Assembly: GCA_022822085.1 (NCBI GenBank)
Contig: JAJECK010000028.1
Span: 1-64,000 of the forward strand
Origin: Candidatus Poribacteria bacterium
GTDB taxonomy: Bacteria; Poribacteria; WGA-4E; WGA-3G
DNA length: 64,000 nucleotides
Direction: 5' to 3'
In this document: one piece after another, positions 53,508 to 62,461 of the stretch
Numbering within the stretch: the first letter of the stretch is position 1
Layout of the letters: each line of letters opens with the position of its first letter
The notes under the pieces: model-generated
The model's database searches: none
The model's input: only the letters and a program-made list of their open reading frames with translations
What the model was told of the DNA's origin: nothing
Made by a program: the position numbers and the translations under genes

Positions 53508-53792
53508 TTAATATTCTTGAATTCTACCATTTTTATGGAAGATCACAAATTCAGTCTTTTGGTTTTGACTGACTTCTCGTCCGTACTTCACGGCTTCCCC
53601 TTTAGTAGAAAAATGCCTTAATGATTTTGTAGCTCCACCCCGTTTCACATCCCACCCACCTTTATCGCTTTGAATAATATAATGGGTATCTTTGTTCAGA
53701 CCGTAGACAACAGCCTCAACTGCATGCTGAATTTCGCTTTTTGTAAGATTTCCTCGTTTGGGAGGATTTTTTATAATTCTTCTCCTTGCCAC
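53508..53792 (-). CDS. DUF2188 protein
   Basis: A 94-residue protein ending in a DUF2188 domain ('HYIIQSDKGGWDVKRGGATK', 'GEAVKYGREVSQNQKTEFVI', 'FHKNGRIQEY'). GTG 53792 is preferred: GGGGG lies 8 bases upstream and it follows the TIR-like stop by one base, whereas ATG 53813 would overlap it. The N-terminal part is basic ('ARRRIIKNPPKRG'). DUF2188 proteins are small, widespread and uncharacterised. Coupled to the TIR-like gene. Confidence 0.75.
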   Translation of the reverse strand: MARRRIIKNPPKRGNLTKSEIQHAVEAVVYGLNKDTHYIIQSDKGGWDVKRGGATKSLRHFSTKGEAVKYGREVSQNQKTEFVIFHKNGRIQEY

Positions 53793-53793
53793 T

Positions 53794-54444
53794 TTAATCA
53801 CCCCCTTGAACATGTTTGGATAGACGATTCTCTTTTGTCTGCAACCACTCTACAACCATCCAGGTATAATCATTGAAAATCAGGTTTTTAGCATCTAACT
53901 GCCGTATTTGAGTCATTTGAGGTAGATCTACCATAAAATCTTGATAGCGTTGCCAGATGATGCCTCCATCCGGAATCATCTTACGATTTGATGCTGTGCG
54001 GAGCCAATTCCGAACGACTTTTACAATTTGTTCGGATGCCTTGTTATGTGCCTGAATATCTTGCCCAGCGATATCTGAGATAAACTGTTGATATCGATAC
54101 GGTTTGTTATCTAATATAAGACACTTTTTCCGTTTTTGTTTTTCTGAACCAAATTTCTTTGCTCCGAGGAAAACACCTAATTCAAATGGCATATTAAATC
54201 TTGGAAGCCCTGAATCTTTGTCTAATTCTGTCCTGGATATGTCGTGTATTCCATATCTGCAGTCTGAAATAATGTTGTATATTTTGTCTATCCGAACTTG
54301 ACTTGCATCATCTTCTTCAAGTGCACATCGCACAATGAAACCACAATCATATACTGTGAAAACCATAGCATCTAATAACGGCTTATAGTCTTTATCAAAT
54401 GGACAATTAATAAAAACATTATCATTATAATCAGATGTTCTCAT
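53794..54444 (-). CDS. TIR/nucleoside-deoxyribosyltransferase-like fold protein
   Basis: A 216-residue protein of a family I recognise by its 'NVFINCPFDKDYKPLLDAM' start and 'YGIHDISRTELDKDSGLPRF', 'NMPFELGVFLGAKKFG' core, but whose function is unclear. The fold order (strand, 'CPFDxxY' loop, 'DCRYGIHDISR', then a Glu in 'FELGVFLGA', Glu88) resembles TIR and nucleoside 2-deoxyribosyltransferase domains, in which a similarly placed Glu cleaves an N-glycosidic bond such as that of NAD. The 'KPYRYQQFISDIAGQDIQAH' region is a strong family marker. Co-transcribed with the small DUF2188 gene. A defence or stress role is possible; this is inference. Confidence 0.75.
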   Translation of the reverse strand: MRTSDYNDNVFINCPFDKDYKPLLDAMVFTVYDCGFIVRCALEEDDASQVRIDKIYNIISDCRYGIHDISRTELDKDSGLPRFNMPFELGVFLGAKKFGSEKQKRKKCLILDNKPYRYQQFISDIAGQDIQAHNKASEQIVKVVRNWLRTASNRKMIPDGGIIWQRYQDFMVDLPQMTQIRQLDAKNLIFNDYTWMVVEWLQTKENRLSKHVQGGD

Positions 54445-54580
54445 GAATATCTAAATTACCCTATTTTCCGTGCCCGCACTTACAAACTACTATACTTCAT
54501 TTAGTTTACCACTTCTACGGGCATTTAAGCAATGAAATCAAACTTCTATCATAGACTATACCCTTTAAACTAATACTACA

Positions 54581-54950
54581 TTATAACCGATCATAGCCGT
54601 AACCGTTGCCAGTTATCTCATAAAGAGCGGATGCTGCAAGGAAATGGATATCCGCATCTGAGTCTTCCAAAAGAGTCTCAAGTAACTTGATCGGACTATC
54701 ACTTTTTGCGTCTCCTAACGCTTGTATAATATTGATACGGAATGCGCGTTCTGTTTGGTCAGCATGCAACGCTGTGAGTTTAGCAACAAGTGCGGTTATA
54801 ACTTTTTCAGTGCCGATTTTTCCGAGTGAACGGGATGCATCTCTGCGAATTTCAATGTGATTCTTCTCGTTGTTCATTATTTCAATTCAGCGAGTTCACC
54901 CAGATCTTGTGTTGCTAATCTCCTAACGTCTTTATTATTCTCATTTTCTC
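54581..54950 (-). pseudogene. Degenerate C-terminal fragment of the HEAT lipoprotein gene
   Basis: An open frame of 98 codons from 54877 reads as a close copy of the last 98 residues of the HEAT lipoprotein at 58531-62385, with the same end 'ITGNGYGYDRL'. Resemblance continues upstream to about 54950 ('ctcattttctcc', 'gcgagttcacc') with a short deletion that breaks the frame. No ribosome site or signal peptide is present. It is a truncated duplicate and should not be taken as a working gene, though a small peptide could still be made. Confidence 0.8.
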
Positions 54951-55138
54951 CATTACAATTATCTTATTGTAGATATTGAGTGTGACCTATCAATAATCAA
55001 GATTGTAATGAGATAAAAAAGTGTACCACCCGTTTGTCTATGTGTCAAGCGGATTCTAAAGTGAAACAAGGTTATCTATAGTTGATTTTGAAGACAAATA
55101 TACTTAGTACAAATATGAAAAACGCATAAAGTTTGTTA

Positions 55139-58100
55139 TCAATCGCCCTGCTGTCTGTTGGTTAGGCGGATATCGTTTAGGATGTCATCCCAATCCCACA
55201 GAAGCACAGTGCCATCTTCAGACCCGCTTGCAAGTGTTTTCCCATCAGGTGAAAAGGTTAGCGAATTTATCGATTCTGTATGACCGTAGAGTGTTAGCAG
55301 CATATTTCCACTATTGATATCCCATAACTGAATCTGTGCTTCACAGAACCAATCATGCAAGAGATGCTCTGATTCGAGATAAATGGTGTTATCAGGAGAT
55401 ATTGTATTGGAAGTATTGTACGGAGTTGAGTAAAATGCTCCTGTCTCTCCAATAAAGAGAGGTTCTTCTGGCACACTCAAGTCCCATAATATAACATCAT
55501 TGCTTTGATTACAGGCGAGTATATTGCCATCTGCTGAAAATACAATCGGTTCATTACCGGTGCCAAGTGTTGCGAGCAACTTTTGTTCTTGGATATCCCA
55601 TATCTCTGTTGGAGCACTGAACATACCGCCTGTGACAAGTAACTTGCTGTCAGGTGAGAATAGTATTGCGTTATTTTCAACCACAATCTGAAAAAAATCC
55701 TTCCCACTTCTCACATCAGATACGTTGATCTGATTCCATTTGCGTCTTGCAATATATTTATTATTGGGTGATATGATGATTTCTCTTGCAGAACGCTGTG
55801 TAGGGAGTTCTTCACCTGTCATCACATCCCATACCCTAAATTCGCCCGGAATGCGGTGAGATGAAGCGTATGCATCAAACTCTGTTCCCTTTATATTGAA
55901 AACTATAGAATTCTCTATGGGTTTACATGCTAACAGCGATGCGTCAGGTGTAAGCACGACCTGTTCAGCGGCGATTTGCGTGTCGGCAGTGAAAGTTGAG
56001 AGTTGTTGCTGTGTGGTTACGTCATATTTTTGGACGGTGCCGTTGAACGTTGCACATGAAAGCGTAGAACCATCTGAGGAGAACGCTATTGCTTTCACCG
56101 ATTCTGTGTGTCCAGTTGCAAAGACCTTTATTTCTTCACCACTATATGCATCCCAGAATCGTATTGTGCCATCAGCACTGGCACTTGCAAGCGTTTTCCC
56201 ATCCGGTGTGAATGTCAAAGCGACAATCGAATTTTTATGACCTTTGCATGTTGCTAACTCATTACCATCCCCCGTTTTCCATAATCGGAGAATGCCATCA
56301 GTATCCCCGCTTGCAACTGTATTGCCATCTTTTGAAAATGCGACAGTGGTAACCCATCCTTTATGTCCTTTCAAGGTATGGCGTTTTTTGCGGCGTTCCG
56401 TATCCCACAGGCGTACCGTCATATCTTTACTGCCACTCGCGACATATTTCCCATCATAAGAGAAGTCTAATGCAAGAACATCAGCCTGTTGTGGGCTTTT
56501 GTTCTTATTTCTGAAGGGTTGCCATCCATCAAGGAAACGGGAGTGCCCCTTTAGTGTTGCAATCGCTTTGTCTTTAGACGTATCCCATATCTTAAGTTTA
56601 CCCTTATATGTGTGTGTTACAAATTTACTTCCATCAGAAGAGATTGAAAACACATTATTACTAAATCCGTAGACATTTATATCTAATATAGGCGTATTAC
56701 TACCAGTAGTAATATCCCAATGTTCTGGATCTCCATCGTCACTCAGACTAATCAACGTATTGTTATCTTTGGAAAATGCTAATGCAGTAACTGCATATAT
56801 CGGTCTGTCGTTTATCCTACCTCTACTGGGGACTGGAATGGCAGGCAATTTATTTCGATTTTGTAGATTCCATATCTGTATCACGGGGTTTGAGGCACCA
56901 CCACACGCAAGCAATCTTCCGTCGTGTGAAAAGGCAATAGCATGTATTTCGGCAGTTATTTTGCTTCCTATAGCTTTTTCATTTCCAGTGGTGACATCGT
57001 ATATTGTCAAACCGACATCGGTACCGACTGCCAGTTGAGATCCATCAGGGGAAAACCGCATAATATTGATTCCACCTTTGCCGAGTCGTGCCTTTACACC
57101 AGTGGGTAGCCCCGATGGTGTTTCGTGTCTTCCAAATACAGTCCCGATTTCTGGCGTTTCTCTGTAATGCCTATCTCTTGTTGGCTGATGTAACTCTGGA
57201 TTATGACTACGAATTGTATCAAGCGGTGTAAAATCTTGGACAGGATTCTGTTTGACACTGAGATGCTCTAAAGACTTAAAATTTTCAACAACACTTAGGT
57301 CTTTGATACCGTTATATGCAAGTCCTAAATGGGTCAGTTCTGTTAATCCAGCAAGAGGTGAAATATCAGTAATGTCGTTACCGCCAAGGAATAATCCCTT
57401 AAGATTTGTCATGTCCGCCAGTGGAGCAACATCTTGGATTTTATTTCTATGAAGTTCTAATACAAGAAGTTTAGTCATATCACGAAGGGGTGTAATGTCC
57501 GATATTTGATTGTTATGCAGGCGTAATGTCGTCAGATTGGTTAGGTCAGCAAGCGGTGTGATGTCTGAAATTTGATTGTCTTCAAGTCTCAACTCAGTCA
57601 GATTGGTTAAACCAGCAAGGGGTGTAATGTCTGTTATATAATTCGCATAAAGCATCAGTTTGTCAAGTTTTGTCATACCTGCAAGTGCCGAAATATCAGT
57701 GATTGAACTGTGAAGTAATAAGTATGTCAAGTTCGTCAACCCCTCAAGATGTGAGATATCTTTCACAAGATTGTGGTATAGCCTCAACGCTGTAAGGTTT
57801 GTCAATCCAGATAGTGCGGATATATCGGTGATGTAATTGTCGTTTAGGTTCAGTTCAGTCAGATTTTTCAGTTCAGCGAGCGGTGCAAGATCGTCTATAT
57901 GTATATTAGCCAAGGTTAACTCTGTGAGTTGGGTTAGACCTGCGATTGGAGTTATGTCCCTTATCTCTTCAATTTCCACAAGCCGCAGAGATTTGAGATT
58001 CTTCAATTTTTTGAGAGGAGTGAGATCAGATATTGGATTATGACCAATAGATAATTTCTTAAGTTTCGTCAACTTTGCAAGTGGTTTGATGTTACTTATT

Positions 58101-58504
58101 CTATTCCTAAAGATATTTAACTCAGTGAGTTGTGTTAACTTTTCCAGCGGTTTAATGTTGCTGACACCGTTACCAGAAATATATAGGACCTCTAACTTCG
58201 TTAATTTTGAAAATGGAGATATATCTTTTATTTTATAATTGCTAGATATGTTTAAGATTTTAAGTCCAGTTGCATACTCTAACCCTTTTAGGCTTTTTAT
58301 TCCTCGTTGCCCTGGTAATCGATATTCAGTTAATTCTGATAGTTCTTTTTTGGGGATCGGGTCAACTGGATTTAGATTTAATTTATGTCTTAGAACTTCT
58401 GCCAGTTTTTCATCAGGTATATTTACGTGTTCTGAAGAGTGTTCAGCGTGTGAACAGCTCATCAGAAGACAGAAAAACAAAAATAATAGTATTCGTGGTA
58501 CCAT
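55139..58504 (-). CDS. LRR-WD40 fusion lipoprotein
   Basis: A 1,121-residue lipoprotein (lipobox 'LLMSC', Cys17). Residues about 25-440 hold roughly sixteen leucine-rich repeats of the internalin type, 22 residues each ('LTNLTELRLEDNQISDITPL'). A linker follows, then about 14 WD40 blades (two seven-bladed propellers) from about residue 470 to the end ('FRTLKGHK'-like joints, ending 'GSEDGTVLLWDW'). The first WD40 part 'GLPTGVKARLGKGGINIMRF' with 'SPDGSQLAVGTDVG' matches the entry module of the other WD40 proteins. Probably an outer-surface binding protein. It starts 26 bases after the HEAT lipoprotein stop and is co-oriented, so likely in one operon. Confidence 0.88.
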   Translation of the reverse strand: MVPRILLFLFFCLLMSCSHAEHSSEHVNIPDEKLAEVLRHKLNLNPVDPIPKKELSELTEYRLPGQRGIKSLKGLEYATGLKILNISSNYKIKDISPFSKLTKLEVLYISGNGVSNIKPLEKLTQLTELNIFRNRISNIKPLAKLTKLKKLSIGHNPISDLTPLKKLKNLKSLRLVEIEEIRDITPIAGLTQLTELTLANIHIDDLAPLAELKNLTELNLNDNYITDISALSGLTNLTALRLYHNLVKDISHLEGLTNLTYLLLHSSITDISALAGMTKLDKLMLYANYITDITPLAGLTNLTELRLEDNQISDITPLADLTNLTTLRLHNNQISDITPLRDMTKLLVLELHRNKIQDVAPLADMTNLKGLFLGGNDITDISPLAGLTELTHLGLAYNGIKDLSVVENFKSLEHLSVKQNPVQDFTPLDTIRSHNPELHQPTRDRHYRETPEIGTVFGRHETPSGLPTGVKARLGKGGINIMRFSPDGSQLAVGTDVGLTIYDVTTGNEKAIGSKITAEIHAIAFSHDGRLLACGGASNPVIQIWNLQNRNKLPAIPVPSRGRINDRPIYAVTALAFSKDNNTLISLSDDGDPEHWDITTGSNTPILDINVYGFSNNVFSISSDGSKFVTHTYKGKLKIWDTSKDKAIATLKGHSRFLDGWQPFRNKNKSPQQADVLALDFSYDGKYVASGSKDMTVRLWDTERRKKRHTLKGHKGWVTTVAFSKDGNTVASGDTDGILRLWKTGDGNELATCKGHKNSIVALTFTPDGKTLASASADGTIRFWDAYSGEEIKVFATGHTESVKAIAFSSDGSTLSCATFNGTVQKYDVTTQQQLSTFTADTQIAAEQVVLTPDASLLACKPIENSIVFNIKGTEFDAYASSHRIPGEFRVWDVMTGEELPTQRSAREIIISPNNKYIARRKWNQINVSDVRSGKDFFQIVVENNAILFSPDSKLLVTGGMFSAPTEIWDIQEQKLLATLGTGNEPIVFSADGNILACNQSNDVILWDLSVPEEPLFIGETGAFYSTPYNTSNTISPDNTIYLESEHLLHDWFCEAQIQLWDINSGNMLLTLYGHTESINSLTFSPDGKTLASGSEDGTVLLWDWDDILNDIRLTNRQQGD

Positions 58505-58530
58505 GAAATTGCCACCTTCATTACCTTACA

Positions 58531-61500
58531 TTATAACCTATCATAACCATAACCATTACCAGTAATTTCAAAGAGGGCGGATGCTGCAAGGAAATGGATA
58601 TCCGCATCGGTGTCTTCTAAAACTGTCTCCAGAATCTGTGTTGAGCTTCCGTTCTTGGCATCACCGAGTGCTCTGATAATATCAATACGGAATGCACGTT
58701 CTGTTTGTTCAGTATGCAATTCGGTGAGTTTTGCGACAAGTGCTGCAACCGCTTCGTCAGTAGCGATTTTCCCGAGTGCGCGTGCAGCATCTCTGCGGAT
58801 TTCAATATGATTATCCTCGTTATTCATAACTTCAATGAGGGGATCAGTTGTTGAAACATCGACAAGTTCACCTAATGCTTGCGTTGCCAAACGTCGCACA
58901 TCTTTGTTGTCCTCATTTTCTCCGTTTGCGACAAGAACAAGGTCTGGCAACAAAGCAACCGTCCCGGTTTCCCCGATTTTCCGCGCCGTATCTTTTCGCG
59001 TATCAACATCTGTATCGGCCAGTGCTTCTTTAAGCTCCGAAACATCAAGAGAACGTGTACGTCCCAAAACTACGGATGCCGCGTTTCTGATGGGAGTCCC
59101 TTCCCATGCGTCATCTGCGCGTGCCTGCATTTTTTCTCCGATGAACTCAGGGAGGTTAAGTTTTTTCGCAGCACCGACAATAACTTCCCAACTCCAGTTC
59201 CTTTTCCTATCGTTAAGTGCCAAATTGCGTCTGTTTCCCGCATCTTCAAGTGCGACAATATATTCCGTGTCGTCTATAACGAGATTAGCAAGTGCGTTTG
59301 CTGCCGCTGTTCCCTCAATTGAGCCAAGTGCTACAGCGGTTTTCATGCGGGGTGATGTATTTGCTAAGGCAAGCGTGCTGGCATCTAAAGGAATCCGTTT
59401 GTCCTCCAAGATTGCAATTAGTTTCGGAATGGCTTTTGTGCTTTTTAATTTTCCGAGTGCTGTGATTGCATTATTAGAAATATTGCCAATTCGGACATCA
59501 AGGGCACGGATAAAGAGGTCTTCCGAAGCTGTCCCACCGATGTTGCCGAGAGCGGTAACAGCTGCAGCGCGGATCACATCCGTTTCCAACTGATTTTCGA
59601 CCATTTCGCTCAGTTTCGGAACTGCCTTTGCATCTTTTATACCTCCTAAAGCAGCGACTGCTTGTAACCGAACAGCACTGTTTTCATCATTCAAAGCATC
59701 TCGTAGGGCAGGAGCTGAACGTTCATCCCGAAGCGCATTCAACGATGCAGCTGCAGCAGCACGAATAGAGACTGCTTCCTCATGATTTTCAAGGATTTCA
59801 ATCAAAGGTTCCACTGTTTTTCGGTCTTTAAAACCGCCAATCCGAGTAACTACCTCTTTTCTTATCACATAACTCGGATTTTTCAACTCGGCAAGCATTG
59901 TGTCTAACGCTGAAGCATGATGAATTACACCGAGCATATACACGATTGCCCAATGTGTCCATTCGTCATCAACGGATTTAAGAGCATCAAGCAGGAGGTT
60001 AGTCGTTGTTTCATTTCCATTTTTAATAAGTGCTCCGATGATATGGTTTTGGACAGATTGAACTTCATGGCCATCTTCAAAGCTACCGCGTCCCTTTTTA
60101 ACGATGTCAACGAGCCCTTTATCAACAAGATCAGGACTTATTTCGTATAATGCTTTCGTTGCTTCAAGGCGGGCAGTTTCATACTTATCTGTTCTGATAA
60201 TATCGAGTAGTGGAGCAGCACTTTTTGTTGATTTGATTGTGCCTAATGCGATTGCTGCTTCTTGGCGCACGACTCCCTGTTTGTCCTTTTTTAGCGCGGT
60301 AATCAGTGTATCAACAGCACGATCCCCACCGACCCTACCGAGTGCCCAGGCGGCACTCCGACGAACAGTTGCGCGTTGATCATTTGCTAATGCATTCACA
60401 AGCGGTTCAATGACGGTGTCACCTTTGAAAATACCGAGTGCGCGTGCCACTTCACTCCGCACAAGACTCGGAATCGGCTTGAGTTCACCCCAAATTCGAT
60501 AGTAGGGGCGCGGATAATCAGCTGTCCATTCAATATTCAGGGAATCAAGATGTGTTCTAAGGGCATCGAGTGTTTTATACTTCCGTTTCATGTGCCGTTG
60601 AAAATCAGATATGTCATCATATTGCATAGACAGGACCCAAAAAAGAATTGGAAGCGTGTTTGCGTCTTGTATGCGACTGAGTACCTTTACAGCGTCTGCC
60701 CGGATAACAGCACTTGATTCATCGCTCAACATCAGTAACAACATCGGTTGGGTGGCATCTGAAGGTTTCAACTGCCACAAAGCATTGAGGGCTGCAGAAC
60801 GGACTGTTTCACGACGCAGTTTATCCATTGAAATGGAAATCAATTTACGTGTCGTTTCTTCAGAGGAGACATTGATTTTTCCAAGTGCCTCCGCTGCTTG
60901 GGTGACTGTAGTGTCGTCCAGTTGAAGTGCAGCGGTAAGTGAGGTTACAGCGGTGTTATTTGGACCCCGCGCGTACATATTACCAAGACCTTTTGCAGCA
61001 ATAGCTTTAATCTCTTTGTGTGTATCACTCGTTAAGATGTCAATAAACATTGGTATTGCCCGACGATCATCTATCGTACTCAGTGCGTTAGCAGACTCCA
61101 GCTGCACACGGTGTTCAGCGGTTTGTAGTGCATTTATAAGTGCTGGCACTGCTAATCCTCGCATAGATGTTAGTGCAGCAAGGGCAGCACCTTTCAGGTC
61201 TTCGTCTGCCAGAAGTTGGATGATAGGTAGAACTGCTGTTTCTGCTTTAAGTCTTCCTAAAGTCCCTATTGCAGCGGATTGTGCCCGTAAGCGATATTTT
61301 TTCATCCAAGAATCATCAATATATGCACTGGCGATGTATCGGTATTGTTCGGAAAAACCGTCGTCTACATCTGGAATGATATTACCAGCGCGAGTTTCAA
61401 GCACTGCTAAAAGCGGTACGACAGCCGGTTCACCAATTCTGTCAAGGGCATCTATTGCTGTGCTTTGGACATAACTATTGGAATCGGCTAATAGTTTTAT

Positions 61501-62385
61501 AAGATCGTCAACTGCTGCTTCCGCTTGAAGTTTGCCGAGAAGTTTTGCCGCGTGCATCCGCACCTGGGCATTGTTGTTCCTTGTTGCCAACTGAAGAATA
61601 GGTACTATTTCAGTATTCGGTTGGAATTTGGGTTTGCAGAGTTCACTAACAGCAATGATAGCACTATAAGAAACTTCTGGGACTTCATCTGTTTTGGTGA
61701 GTATTGATTTGTATGTCGGAAGTAGTTCACTGTTTTGTAGCGTGCCTAATTCGCGAATCGCTGCATTTCTTATCTGTGGATCTTTGTGTTGGGTGGCATT
61801 CTTTAGCAACATGACAAAGTCAGAACTTGTGTCTGTTTGACTTCGTAGTTGCCCCAAAAGTTGTTCGACCGATTGGAGAACAGCGGGTTGATAGCATTTC
61901 TGTGCATCTAATAGTCCTATAACTACTACGGCATCGGATTGATTTGCTAAATCTGAGAGTAGGTCAGGTCGTTTTTCAACTGCCATTGCGAGTGCTGTTG
62001 CGAGTAATCCAGATATAGAATTACGTGATCGTATCAGTCGTTCCTGCTGATCAAGTTCATCTGAGTCGGGGTCTTCCAAAATTGATATTGCTGCAATACC
62101 GGAATTCAATGTTTCAAGATGTGTCAATGCCTGTGAGATGGCTTGATGCCAACTATTTGTATCTGTGTTGTCCCGTAACTGAAGTAAGCGGTCAAGATGG
62201 ACTGCTTCCTGAATTTTAGCATCGTTGGCACGCGATTTTTGAACTGCCGATTCTGCTGCAGCATAATCGCCTTGGACGATTGCTTTGCGTGCGGAGAGAA
62301 TTGATTTATCTTCTTTTTCACCGCATCCGACGAGAAATGCGATACAAAGAATGAGATGAATACAGATAATAGAATATTGTTTCAT
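58531..62385 (-). CDS. Very long HEAT-repeat lipoprotein
   Basis: A 1,284-residue lipoprotein (lipobox 'AFLVGC'). ATG 62385 is chosen over 62409 because GAGG is about 10 bases before it and the signal peptide is then standard. After a short helical N-terminal region ('SARKAIVQGDYAAAESAVQK') come some 25 or more HEAT or PBS-lyase-type repeats ('VRRSAAWALGRVGGDRAVDT', 'IRAAAVTALGNIGGTASEDL'). HEAT arrays bind protein partners; this one is probably in the periplasm or on the outer membrane. The last 98 residues are duplicated at 54581-54877. A protease gene lies upstream, 76 bases away. Confidence 0.88.
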   Translation of the reverse strand: MKQYSIICIHLILCIAFLVGCGEKEDKSILSARKAIVQGDYAAAESAVQKSRANDAKIQEAVHLDRLLQLRDNTDTNSWHQAISQALTHLETLNSGIAAISILEDPDSDELDQQERLIRSRNSISGLLATALAMAVEKRPDLLSDLANQSDAVVVIGLLDAQKCYQPAVLQSVEQLLGQLRSQTDTSSDFVMLLKNATQHKDPQIRNAAIRELGTLQNSELLPTYKSILTKTDEVPEVSYSAIIAVSELCKPKFQPNTEIVPILQLATRNNNAQVRMHAAKLLGKLQAEAAVDDLIKLLADSNSYVQSTAIDALDRIGEPAVVPLLAVLETRAGNIIPDVDDGFSEQYRYIASAYIDDSWMKKYRLRAQSAAIGTLGRLKAETAVLPIIQLLADEDLKGAALAALTSMRGLAVPALINALQTAEHRVQLESANALSTIDDRRAIPMFIDILTSDTHKEIKAIAAKGLGNMYARGPNNTAVTSLTAALQLDDTTVTQAAEALGKINVSSEETTRKLISISMDKLRRETVRSAALNALWQLKPSDATQPMLLLMLSDESSAVIRADAVKVLSRIQDANTLPILFWVLSMQYDDISDFQRHMKRKYKTLDALRTHLDSLNIEWTADYPRPYYRIWGELKPIPSLVRSEVARALGIFKGDTVIEPLVNALANDQRATVRRSAAWALGRVGGDRAVDTLITALKKDKQGVVRQEAAIALGTIKSTKSAAPLLDIIRTDKYETARLEATKALYEISPDLVDKGLVDIVKKGRGSFEDGHEVQSVQNHIIGALIKNGNETTTNLLLDALKSVDDEWTHWAIVYMLGVIHHASALDTMLAELKNPSYVIRKEVVTRIGGFKDRKTVEPLIEILENHEEAVSIRAAAAASLNALRDERSAPALRDALNDENSAVRLQAVAALGGIKDAKAVPKLSEMVENQLETDVIRAAAVTALGNIGGTASEDLFIRALDVRIGNISNNAITALGKLKSTKAIPKLIAILEDKRIPLDASTLALANTSPRMKTAVALGSIEGTAAANALANLVIDDTEYIVALEDAGNRRNLALNDRKRNWSWEVIVGAAKKLNLPEFIGEKMQARADDAWEGTPIRNAASVVLGRTRSLDVSELKEALADTDVDTRKDTARKIGETGTVALLPDLVLVANGENEDNKDVRRLATQALGELVDVSTTDPLIEVMNNEDNHIEIRRDAARALGKIATDEAVAALVAKLTELHTEQTERAFRIDIIRALGDAKNGSSTQILETVLEDTDADIHFLAASALFEITGNGYGYDRL

Positions 62386-62461
62386 AGAATATTGCCTCAA
62401 CAATCTCAAGTAGGATTGAGGATGTCAGATGAACGAGAGTTTTACTGACATGCGTTATAAG

